DNA of 64,000 nt from a virus. Under the pieces are notes generated by a model. The model was not told where the DNA came from. It did not search any database and was given only the letters and a program-made list of their open reading frames with translations. Each line of letters begins with the position of its first letter. Within the stretch, counting starts at the first letter, position 1. Below are positions 58,371 to 63,853 of this stretch, piece after piece. Position numbers and translations under genes: made by a program. The stretch is from IMG/VR virus record IMGVR_UViG_3300044846_003474, positions 1 through 64,000 of that record, one strand, 5' to 3'.

Positions 58371-59294
58371 ATGAGAAATTTAATCCATGAATGTCTAATT
58401 GAGGAGTTTAGACCTGATCTAATAAAAGAGTGTACAATCGCTGCGGTAAGGTTAGATAATGGTGTTGTTTTAGCGAAAAATAGAGACAGAGGATACAAAT
58501 CAAACGTTGAGGTTATACACGAATTAATAGATGATGTGGAAATTCTTTATTGGAGAGACGTTGACACCGATTGGAGTGAAGGAATGAACGAATATGGTAT
58601 TGGGATTGTTAATTCAAGTCTTATGGTTTCTCAGGACGAAAAAGAAGGTAAAGAAGTGGCAAAAAATAGGAAAGATAAAACCGCAAAAAAAAGACTGTCA
58701 TACGATGGTAATAAAATTAGAAAAGCGTTAACATATAAAACATTACCTAAAGTAATTAAATCAATTGTTGGTTATTCAGGTGAGGATAAGAAAGATGTCG
58801 GTTTAAAAGGAGAAACATTTGTTTCAGATTCAAACAACATATATGTTGTTGAGATGACATCAAAACATTCACCAATAATAAAAAAATTGAAAAAAGAACA
58901 AAAAGTTCTTGTTAGAACAAATCACGGTGTTTACCATAAGGAAGCCGGTTATACAAAAGGTGAGAAAAAAAAATCATCACATTCAAGGATGAATTTAGCA
59001 AAAAAACATTTAAAAGATGTTAAAACACCACAAGAAGTTATTGATAGGTTAAAGGAAAAATATAAAGAGGATCCGTTTTTAAATCCATATAGAACCGATA
59101 ATATGTACCATATGCAAACAACAGGTCAAATTATGATGGATCTTGAAAAAAAAGAAATTGTAATTAGAATGGATAATGAAATGGGGAACTTAGTTGGGAT
59201 CAAGAATAAATTACCTAAAGATTATACTCCCAAATTAAAAGTAAAAATTGAGAACGAAAAAACTCACAATAAAGGTAAAAAATTACCAACATAA
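58371..59294 (+). CDS. Ntn-hydrolase-like protein (C45/acyltransferase type)
   Basis: 307 residues. The first 20 residues MRNLIHECLIEEFRPDLIKE are a helix ending LIKE|C; Cys21 then starts CTIAAVRLDNGVVLAKNRDR, which matches the nucleophile start of C45/penicillin-acylase-type Ntn hydrolases (C-T-x(5)-dG-vvxaxNxDR). Later EGMNEYGIGIVNSSLMVSQD, NIYVVEMTSKHSPIIKKL and RTNHGVYHKEAG with NLA spacing fit the same fold. Family members must expose an N-terminal Cys; here the prohead protease may do so. Plus-strand gene among minus-strand lysis genes. Confidence 0.75.
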   Translation: MRNLIHECLIEEFRPDLIKECTIAAVRLDNGVVLAKNRDRGYKSNVEVIHELIDDVEILYWRDVDTDWSEGMNEYGIGIVNSSLMVSQDEKEGKEVAKNRKDKTAKKRLSYDGNKIRKALTYKTLPKVIKSIVGYSGEDKKDVGLKGETFVSDSNNIYVVEMTSKHSPIIKKLKKEQKVLVRTNHGVYHKEAGYTKGEKKKSSHSRMNLAKKHLKDVKTPQEVIDRLKEKYKEDPFLNPYRTDNMYHMQTTGQIMMDLEKKEIVIRMDNEMGNLVGIKNKLPKDYTPKLKVKIENEKTHNKGKKLPT

Positions 59295-59296
59295 AA

Positions 59297-59319
59297 AAAC
59301 CCACCTTGTGAGTGGGTTT
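59297..59319. terminator. Bidirectional terminator
   Basis: AAACCCAC / GTGGGTTT stem with a 7-base loop between the convergent 58371 and 59324 genes. Confidence 0.85.
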
Positions 59320-59323
59320 AAAT

Positions 59324-60001
59324 TTAAAAATTGTTTACATCTGTACTATTTTCTTCTTCATCTTCTCTTTCTACAGATCCAAGGTTTAAGTCAATAGCTG
59401 GTATCGGAGGAGTTTTAGTGGCAAATGTTGTTTTAGCAAAAGATATTACTTGTAAAGTTGTAAGTGCTATGTTAATCCATTCTTTTACGTTCATTTGGTT
59501 TCCTTTCTTTTCTTCCGCCTTCTGTTTCAGTCCCTGCAATACTAACTGTTGTTGATTTAAAGATTTAAATTTCTCCGTCAACACTTTACATCTTTGTTTA
59601 TTTGCCCTGTCGCCAAATATTTTTAATTTCTGGCATTTCTTGTCTATTTCGTCCGATGTCGTCTGTATATTTTTGACTATTGCTTCAACTTGCATTTTAG
59701 TATTTTCTATTGCCTGTTGTTGTTTAATTGCACTAATATTAGTATTTAGTTCCGATTGAAGCGATTTAATATTCTGTAGTTGTGATTCAAGTTTTGATAA
59801 AATAGTATTATTTTCAGAATTTGAAATCACTGGTGTCGAAATCTCAGGTTCAGGTTCAGGTCCAAGTCCAGGTCCAGATTTTTTAATCGGAACTGGTGTT
59901 GGGTCTGGTGTATTGTATTCAAATAAAAATTCTTTTTTTATTGCATTCCTATGCATCCCCAATATTCTTTCTTTTTCACTTTCGCTAATTATTAAATTCA
60001 T
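59324..60001 (-). CDS. Coiled-coil protein, possible packaged or lysis-linked
   Basis: 225 residues. N-terminal MNLIISESEKERILGMHRNA then IKKEFLFE|Y, a helix with a LFE| end like the other candidate capsid-targeting sequences; SESE...IL.MH is a repeated start in such proteins. A Pro-rich linker (PDPTPVPIKKSGPGLGPEPE) follows, then a long coiled coil (ILSKLESQLQNIKSLQSELN, KQQQAIENTKMQVEAIVKNI). Near the end a weak hydrophobic stretch (WINIALTTLQVISFAKTTFA). Role unknown; either an internal protein or a spanin-like part of the lysis group. Confidence 0.6.
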   Translation of the reverse strand: MNLIISESEKERILGMHRNAIKKEFLFEYNTPDPTPVPIKKSGPGLGPEPEPEISTPVISNSENNTILSKLESQLQNIKSLQSELNTNISAIKQQQAIENTKMQVEAIVKNIQTTSDEIDKKCQKLKIFGDRANKQRCKVLTEKFKSLNQQQLVLQGLKQKAEEKKGNQMNVKEWINIALTTLQVISFAKTTFATKTPPIPAIDLNLGSVEREDEEENSTDVNNF

Positions 60002-60011
60002 TTTTATATTA

Positions 60012-60182
60012 TTACTTTTTTTTGTTTATAATTGACCAAATAGCTCCCGTTAAAGTTAAAATACCACCTGTTAATTCAGTAAACAGACTTTCGTCTATAA
60101 GGCCTTTTGTAATTAAAATACCACCGATAAATGTTAATGAGTGTCTTACAATACCTAAAAGTTGTTCTTTAGAAAATTTCAT
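60012..60182 (-). CDS. Small holin-like membrane protein
   Basis: 56 residues, too short for the usual ORF cut-off. MKFSKEQLLGIVRHSLTFIG, GGILITKGLIDESLFTELTG, GILTLTGAIWSIINKKK: two hydrophobic helices (about 12-25 and 38-52) around a short acidic turn, with a Lys tail. This matches small phage holins of the Pam3 gp28 style. It lies beside the amidase and GAF genes, on the same strand. It would open the inner membrane for the endolysin. Confidence 0.8.
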   Translation of the reverse strand: MKFSKEQLLGIVRHSLTFIGGILITKGLIDESLFTELTGGILTLTGAIWSIINKKK

Positions 60183-60230
60183 AATTTTGTTTTTTATAGT
60201 TTATTTATAACAATAAATATATCAAAAACA

Positions 60231-60323
60231 TTATTTAGACCATTTATCTTTTAAAAATAAATAAGTATATATTGATAATATAATAATTGGAGTAAGGATT
60301 GAGACAATTATTTCTGATGTCAT
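60231..60323 (-). CDS. 30-residue membrane peptide
   Basis: MTSEIIVSILTPIIILSIYT then YLFLKDKWSK: one hydrophobic helix of about 20 residues followed by a basic tail. It sits just upstream of the holin-like gene. Its composition and position suggest a lysis or holin-regulating peptide; very short, so moderate confidence that it is real. Confidence 0.5.
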   Translation of the reverse strand: MTSEIIVSILTPIIILSIYTYLFLKDKWSK

Positions 60324-60450
60324 AATTATTGTTTTTATATAAACGTAAATAAAATTTTAAAGTTTTAGTTAATTAATATTGATGTAAAAATAGTTTTTAT
60401 TAACCAAGCATTAATTAATATTGTGGACCATATGAGATAAAAGCCCTAAG

Positions 60451-60540
60451 TAATCAAAAAAGGATTCGAACCAATACAACCGTTTTTAACTCGGTCTCCC
60501 CAATAAGATGGGTAGCGTCTACCAATTCCGCCATTTGATT
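60451..60540 (-). tRNA. Degenerate class II tRNA (Leu-like)
   Basis: 90 nt. Acceptor AATCAAA / TTTGATT is perfect; the D-arm (GCG GAATTGGTAGA CGC) and the long variable arm (ACCG / CGGT) are of Leu type. But the T-stem (ATTGG / CCTTT) has two U-U mismatches, and the anticodon stem ACCCA/GGGGA pairs at only three positions with no U33 in the 7-base loop TCTTATT. The amino acid cannot be read. Probably a decaying or non-standard tRNA. Confidence 0.6.
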
Positions 60541-60546
60541 ATAACA

Positions 60547-60819
60547 TTATTTTAACTCCTGAACTTGTTCCATAATGTTGGTAACTTCTTCTCGGCTCAA
60601 GTACCCAATAACATCATTTGTTACAGGAGTATCATAAGTTAAGTCACCATCTTTACCAAGAACCGCAATCTCAAACAAACCATTTTTACTACCATATGAA
60701 TGTGTGTGACATACAACAGATACACCGTATCCATTTTCAAACACCATTTTACACTTCACCCCAATTTGGTATGGAGAATCTTTAATTTCTTCAAACTCTA
60801 AATCTTCAAATTTTTTCAT
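60547..60819 (-). CDS. Hypothetical protein
   Basis: 90 residues: FEDLEFEEIKDSPYQIGVKC, KMVFENGYGVSVVCHTHSYG, LFEIAVLGKDGDLTYDTPVT, EVTNIMEQVQEL. A small beta protein with two Cys and HTHS; not recognised. It is 12 bases after the 60832-61356 gene, so they share a transcript, which would continue into the degenerate tRNA. Confidence 0.65.
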   Translation of the reverse strand: MKKFEDLEFEEIKDSPYQIGVKCKMVFENGYGVSVVCHTHSYGSKNGLFEIAVLGKDGDLTYDTPVTNDVIGYLSREEVTNIMEQVQELK

Positions 60820-60831
60820 AATACTTATTTT

Positions 60832-61356
60832 TTATTTTACTAAATATCTGTAGTGTGGTCTTTGGATCTCACCTGATGCGATGATCGTGAATGCTCTTAC
60901 CGTTTTCTCACCGTCAGTCAATGTGGTGTTGATGTTAACACCGATGTGAGAAGTCTCAACAACAAGTTTCTCTACGATCAAACCTTTTTTCTCAATTCGG
61001 TTTGCAAGTTTCACGATAGATCCTTCGTAGTGTAACTCAGCTTTTTTCTCTTCAGCCAACATGAATCCCTCAACACCCATTTGTTTAACTTTTGACGCTT
61101 TGTCTTTGAAGTTATTGTACTCACGACTTTGTTTAGAGTTGTAAAACCCTCTTGGGAATGACTTGAACTCAGAAGGTCTTCCTTCGTTATAAACATCTTG
61201 TGTCAATCCAAAAAAGTTACACCATTGAAGGTTGTCCCAACCTGATCTCACCATAATTGCGTCGAACTGATCTTTCGCCCACTCTTTAGTTTTAGCAATG
61301 TACTGAACTTTTAATGTTTCAGTCTCTGTCTTCAAAATGTTTATCAAGTTTTCCAT
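60832..61356 (-). CDS. Hypothetical protein, well-expressed type
   Basis: 174 residues, not recognised: helical first half (ILKTETETLKVQYIAKTKEW, KDQFDAIMVRSGWDNLQWCN), then IVKLANRIEKKGLIVEKLVV and VNINTTLTDGEKTVRAFTII. Bases are richer in GC at third positions (Arg and Ile codons) than in the neighbours, which may mark strong expression. It has an exact host-type promoter just upstream, and so is probably early. Confidence 0.65.
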   Translation of the reverse strand: MENLINILKTETETLKVQYIAKTKEWAKDQFDAIMVRSGWDNLQWCNFFGLTQDVYNEGRPSEFKSFPRGFYNSKQSREYNNFKDKASKVKQMGVEGFMLAEEKKAELHYEGSIVKLANRIEKKGLIVEKLVVETSHIGVNINTTLTDGEKTVRAFTIIASGEIQRPHYRYLVK

Positions 61357-61376
61357 ATCTCTCGTTGTTTGTTTAA

Positions 61377-61407
61377 CAAAGATATAACTTTTAATTCAAT
61401 TAGCAAT
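61377..61407 (-). promoter_or_regulatory. Host-type promoter before 61356 gene
   Basis: On minus: ATTG, 19 bases, TATCTTTG (61377-61384). About 20 bases before the ATG. Confidence 0.75.
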
Positions 61408-61427
61408 GAAAATTATTCATTATTTTG

Positions 61428-61500
61428 CGGTCCCGACGGGATTCGAACCCGTATCTCGCACCGTGACAGGGTGGAATTGTAACCATTCAACCACGGGACC
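61428..61500 (-). tRNA. tRNA-Asp (GTC)
   Basis: 73 nt. Acceptor GGTCCCG / CGGGACC, T-arm CGGGTTCGAATCCCG, anticodon loop CTGTCAC with GTC and G discriminator. CCA is not encoded. First (3'-most) of the tRNA operon. Confidence 0.97.
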
Positions 61501-61506
61501 AAGTTT

Positions 61507-61522
61507 ATCAGTCTTTCCTGAT
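61507..61522 (-). other. Spacer hairpin with GAAAGA loop (1)
   Basis: On minus ATCAG-GAAAGA-CTGAT, a 5-bp stem just before tRNA-Asp. The loop recurs in other spacers with different stem bases. The rest of this spacer (61523-61580) contains a T-arm-like ACGGG-TTCATA-CCTGT, perhaps a tRNA remnant. Confidence 0.6.
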
Positions 61523-61580
61523 CGTCACCCCTAACCCACAGGTATGAACCCGTATCGTAGTAAAGCTTGGTTGGCTATAG

Positions 61581-61652
61581 TAGTCCCACCGGGAATCGAA
61601 CCCGACTTTCCAGGATGAAAACCTGACGACCTAACCGATAGTCGATGGGACC
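61581..61652 (-). tRNA. tRNA-Glu (TTC)
   Basis: 72 nt. Acceptor GGTCCCA / TGGGACT (first pair G-U), T-arm CGGGTTCGATTCCCG, anticodon loop TTTTCAT with TTC, discriminator A. No CCA encoded. Confidence 0.95.
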
Positions 61653-61660
61653 AAAAATAA

Positions 61661-61725
61661 GGGTAGACACGGGCCTAGCTAGCCATCTTTCAGGAAAGTC
61701 CCTTACGAATATTCTACCCTTTTGT
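61661..61725 (-). other. Structured spacer between Ile and Glu tRNAs
   Basis: On minus a perfect 9-bp stem AAGGGTAGA / TCTACCCTT closes a ~47-nt insert that holds the third GAAAGA loop (CCT-GAAAGA-TGG) and CTAGCTAG. It may be an RNA element or a processing signal. Confidence 0.55.
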
Positions 61726-61798
61726 AGTTAATACTGGACTCGAACCAATGACCTATTCCGTATCAGGGAATCGCTCTAACCAACTGAGCTAATTAACT
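61725..61798 (-). tRNA. tRNA-Ile (GAT)
   Basis: 74 nt. Perfect acceptor AGTTAAT / ATTAACT, T-arm TTGGTTCGAGTCCAG, anticodon loop CTGATAC with GAT, discriminator A. Confidence 0.95.
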
Positions 61799-61803
61799 AT
61801 ATT

Positions 61804-61817
61804 TTCGTCTTTCCGAA
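61804..61817 (-). other. Spacer hairpin with GAAAGA loop (2)
   Basis: On minus TTCG-GAAAGA-CGAA just before tRNA-Ile: same loop as the hairpin before tRNA-Asp, different but still paired stem. Next to it CAATACG / CGTATTG (7 bp) spans about 61818-61862. Confidence 0.6.
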
Positions 61818-61874
61818 GTGTCAATACGGATATTTTGTGTACAATTCAGGACTCTCGTATTGCTTCCTTAGTTG

Positions 61875-62028
61875 TAGTCAGGACAGGAATCGAACCTGTA
61901 TGAACACTTTGAATTTTACCTACGCACTGTGAGGTAGTGTTCTTCATCATTCGCATTGCCTTTTCAAAATGCACTTATTCAAGGATGCCGTGCGTGTCAC
62001 TATGTGTCTACCATTCCACCACCTGACT
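61875..62028 (-). tRNA. Interrupted tRNA-like gene, 154 nt
   Basis: Perfect 7-bp acceptor AGTCAGG / CCTGACT, discriminator A, a Leu/Ser-type D-arm (GTG GAATGGTAGA CAC) and a perfect T-arm (ACAGG TTCGATT CCTGT). Between the D-arm and the T-arm there are 105 nt where a normal tRNA has 25-45. Pairings seen inside: TAGTG with CACTA, GAACACT with AGTGTTC, GCATT with AATGC, ACGCAC with GTGCGT, and CATTTTGAA with TTCAAAGTG; some exclude each other. No anticodon can be read with confidence. It could hold a ~65-nt insertion or intron, or be a tRNA-like RNA with another task. Confidence 0.65.
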
Positions 62029-62038
62029 ATTTCTTTTG

Positions 62039-62112
62039 GGTGAATGGTGGGTTACGATCCCACTACCTTCGGTTCCACAAACCGACACTCTTCCGATTGA
62101 GCTACACACACC
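62039..62112 (-). tRNA. tRNA-His (GTG)
   Basis: 74 nt including an encoded extra G at -1 facing C73, the His identity pair. Acceptor GTGTGTG / CATTCAC has one T-T mismatch. Anticodon loop TTGTGGA with GTG. T-loop is ATCGTAA instead of TTCGANN, so the usual TTC is changed. Confidence 0.9.
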
Positions 62113-62218
62113 ATTTATTTGTGATACATAGTTGACACACACTCTCGTTTCACCATCTTGTGCCAACAGGTTAATGTACTTTACGAGTTTCCCGTTTCTT
62201 ACTCTCACTTGTCTCCTA
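62113..62218 (-). other. Leader of the tRNA operon
   Basis: About 100 nt between the promoter and tRNA-His with no gene. It contains inverted parts on minus (GACA ... TGTC ends; GAAACGGGAAACTC) but no clear single fold. Confidence 0.5.
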
Positions 62219-62250
62219 CAAAGATATGTAATTACTTTTGATTTGCCAAA
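62219..62250 (-). promoter_or_regulatory. Host-type promoter of the tRNA operon
   Basis: On minus: TTTG (62247-62250), 20 bases, TATCTTTG (62219-62226). It would drive His, the interrupted tRNA, Ile, Glu and Asp as one transcript. Confidence 0.8.
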
Positions 62251-62271
62251 CAATTTGTAAAATATTTTTTA

Positions 62272-62769
62272 TTATTTTACTTCAAACGCATGAAGTAATA
62301 TACGTTTTTTCTTGGTTGAATCCTCGTGGTTACCGATCACCACACCATCTTTGATTGTGAAGGCGTGACGGCTAACTAACATAAAGAATGTCCCAACAGG
62401 GTTTTGTTTTGTAAACGTACCCACAGTCATTTTACGGTTAACTTTTTCACCCTTTACGTTAACAGTATACTCCAAAGTGTGTCTACTACGGTAATTGTTT
62501 AATTTACCAATACATTTAACTTTTTTGTAATTTACTTGATTTCTATTTTCTGCAAGTTTGGTCATTTTATCTACGGTACCATACGTCCCTTTACGATCTC
62601 TACGACCAAAATTTTCTCTAACGTATTTGTGAGCGTAATCGTAAGACACATCAAAACAAGATGCAAATGCTCTTACAACACAGTCGTTGGTTTCACGTTT
62701 TGCAATTACGGATTCTTCATAACCTTTGATTGCTTTTTCTGTAGTACAATATGGTAGTGTGTCTTTCAT
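62272..62769 (-). CDS. Papain-like cysteine protease-fold protein
   Basis: 165 residues from ATG 62769 (MKDTLPYCTTEKAIKGYEES). The reading frame upstream (TTG at 62796) overlaps the promoter and cannot be used. ETNDCVVRAFASCFDVSYDY puts a Cys at the start of a helix, as in papain- and C39-type enzymes, and FMLVSRHAFTIKDGVVIGNH has the HA(x)5DG that supplies His and a third residue. The middle holds KMTVGTFTKQNPVGTF. The small size is similar to phage cysteine-peptidase-like proteins of unknown target. Probably early. Confidence 0.7.
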   Translation of the reverse strand: MKDTLPYCTTEKAIKGYEESVIAKRETNDCVVRAFASCFDVSYDYAHKYVRENFGRRDRKGTYGTVDKMTKLAENRNQVNYKKVKCIGKLNNYRSRHTLEYTVNVKGEKVNRKMTVGTFTKQNPVGTFFMLVSRHAFTIKDGVVIGNHEDSTKKKRILLHAFEVK

Positions 62770-62773
62770 ACTG

Positions 62774-62804
62774 TAAAGATACGAAATCTTTTTCAATTGG
62801 CAAA
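62774..62804 (-). promoter_or_regulatory. Host-type promoter before 62769 gene
   Basis: On minus: TTTG, exactly 19 bases, TATCTTTA. It ends 4 bases before the ATG, so the mRNA is expected to be leaderless or nearly so. Confidence 0.75.
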
Positions 62805-62812
62805 ATGGTTAA

Positions 62813-62923
62813 TCATTTTGTTATATATAATTTTTCTTCTGATTCCATCATTTCTTTAATGTATGCTATAAATTCCTCAGAGTTGATAAACTCATTGTGG
62901 ATCTCTTCAAATATATCTTCCAT
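62813..62923 (-). CDS. Small acidic helical protein
   Basis: 36 residues: MEDIFEEIHNEFINSEEFIA then YIKEMMESEEKLYITK. Acidic amphipathic helix. It lies between the terminator at 62941 and the promoter at 62774-62804. No recognised family, short, moderate confidence as a gene. Confidence 0.5.
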   Translation of the reverse strand: MEDIFEEIHNEFINSEEFIAYIKEMMESEEKLYITK

Positions 62924-62940
62924 ATAATTTTATTTAATAT

Positions 62941-62965
62941 AAAAACCCCCATTTTACAGGGGGTG
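62941..62965 (-). terminator. Terminator after DUF2927-like gene
   Basis: CCCCC / GGGGG hairpin with an 8-base loop followed by TTTTT on minus, just past the stop at 62970. Confidence 0.85.
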
Positions 62966-62969
62966 TTTT

Positions 62970-63689
62970 TTAGTTGTACAACATTTGGATCAACTCTTTG
63001 TCAATCTCTGTGTATTCAGTAGTCTCAGTCCACCCTTGAAAGAAGATACTCTCAGGGTAGTCATAAGAGTCGTTACACAAACCCAATGATTGGGTTAACT
63101 CCTCACGTAACAAGTGTTTTTGACCGTCATTAGTACTTGTTCTATTAACATCAACATACATTGTGGCTTTTGTTAAATTTTCACCTCCGTATGCAATAAA
63201 TAAACCTTGATTGTTTTCAGTATATCCAATAGACTCTTTATCGTAGTTGTTATAATCTTGTTGAGACCCAAAAAGAATGAAAAAATTAGCGTCAGACTCA
63301 TTATCCACAATATTGATATTGATAGTAGAAATAAGTCCGTTCAACTCACTAACAATATCGTTTAATTCTGACATCAAATAATCACGTTTTTCACCAACAA
63401 CATAGATATTAATGTCTTGATTCCACTTTTTTAATGAAGTATTTCCACCATCAAACTCACTTCCGTAAGCCACTTTATTGAAGTACTCTTTTGCCTCAGG
63501 AGAAAATTCTTTTGTTTGGTCACCACCAGAACCAACCGAATTATCCTCGGCAAGAGATTTGTTAATTTCTTTAGAAACTTCTTCTTTAAGATCTGAAAAT
63601 TCATGTCTCATACCTTTGTTGACATCACTGTTAACAAAGAAACAATAGATACTGAAGATTGCGATTGAAACGACTAATAATTTTTTCAT
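62970..63689 (-). CDS. Exported DUF2927-like protein
   Basis: 239 residues. N-terminal signal-type segment (MKKLLVVSIAIFSIYCFFVN) with Cys16, then a charged linker and, from about residue 90, WNQDINIYVVGEKRDYLMSE, INIVDNESDANFFILFGSQQ, MYVDVNRTSTNDGQKHLLRE then ELTQSLGLCNDSYDYPESIF, matching the DUF2927 pattern (h.EElTQslGL..D...y..SIF). The EELTQ block resembles a zinc-peptidase HExxH helix but is HLLREE, so catalysis is unsure. The lipoprotein or membrane anchor suggests it acts at the envelope, perhaps against superinfection. Confidence 0.75.
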   Translation of the reverse strand: MKKLLVVSIAIFSIYCFFVNSDVNKGMRHEFSDLKEEVSKEINKSLAEDNSVGSGGDQTKEFSPEAKEYFNKVAYGSEFDGGNTSLKKWNQDINIYVVGEKRDYLMSELNDIVSELNGLISTININIVDNESDANFFILFGSQQDYNNYDKESIGYTENNQGLFIAYGGENLTKATMYVDVNRTSTNDGQKHLLREELTQSLGLCNDSYDYPESIFFQGWTETTEYTEIDKELIQMLYN

Positions 63690-63722
63690 AATTTTTTGGG
63701 GGGGTTTTAAATGAGTACTCTA

Positions 63723-63753
63723 CAAAGATACAAAATTAATTGGGTCTGCCAAA
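63723..63753 (-). promoter_or_regulatory. Host-type promoter before 63689 gene
   Basis: On minus: TTTG, exactly 19 bases, TATCTTTG; the best match next to the tmRNA and ncRNA promoters. Confidence 0.85.
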
Positions 63754-63773
63754 CATATTTTAAAAAAAAATAG

Positions 63774-63847
63774 TACACCCGCCAGGATTCAAACCTGGGG
63801 CCTAATCATTAGAAGTGATTTGCTCTATTCGGCTGAGCTACGGGTGC
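63774..63847 (-). tRNA. tRNA-Arg (TCT)
   Basis: 74 nt. Acceptor GCACCCG / CGGGTGT, T-arm CCAGGTTTGAATCCTGG, anticodon loop CTTCTAA with TCT, discriminator A. It reads AGA, the main Arg codon in this AT-rich genome. Confidence 0.96.
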
Positions 63848-63853
63848 ATATTG

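Noticed and set aside
61523-61580. A further tRNA between Asp and Glu
   Set aside because: A T-arm-like stretch exists, but no matching acceptor stem or anticodon arm could be found, so it was kept only as a possible remnant.
62008-62253. 81-residue minus ORF starting at 62253
   Set aside because: It runs through the tRNA-operon promoter, tRNA-His and the interrupted tRNA; it has no start signal.
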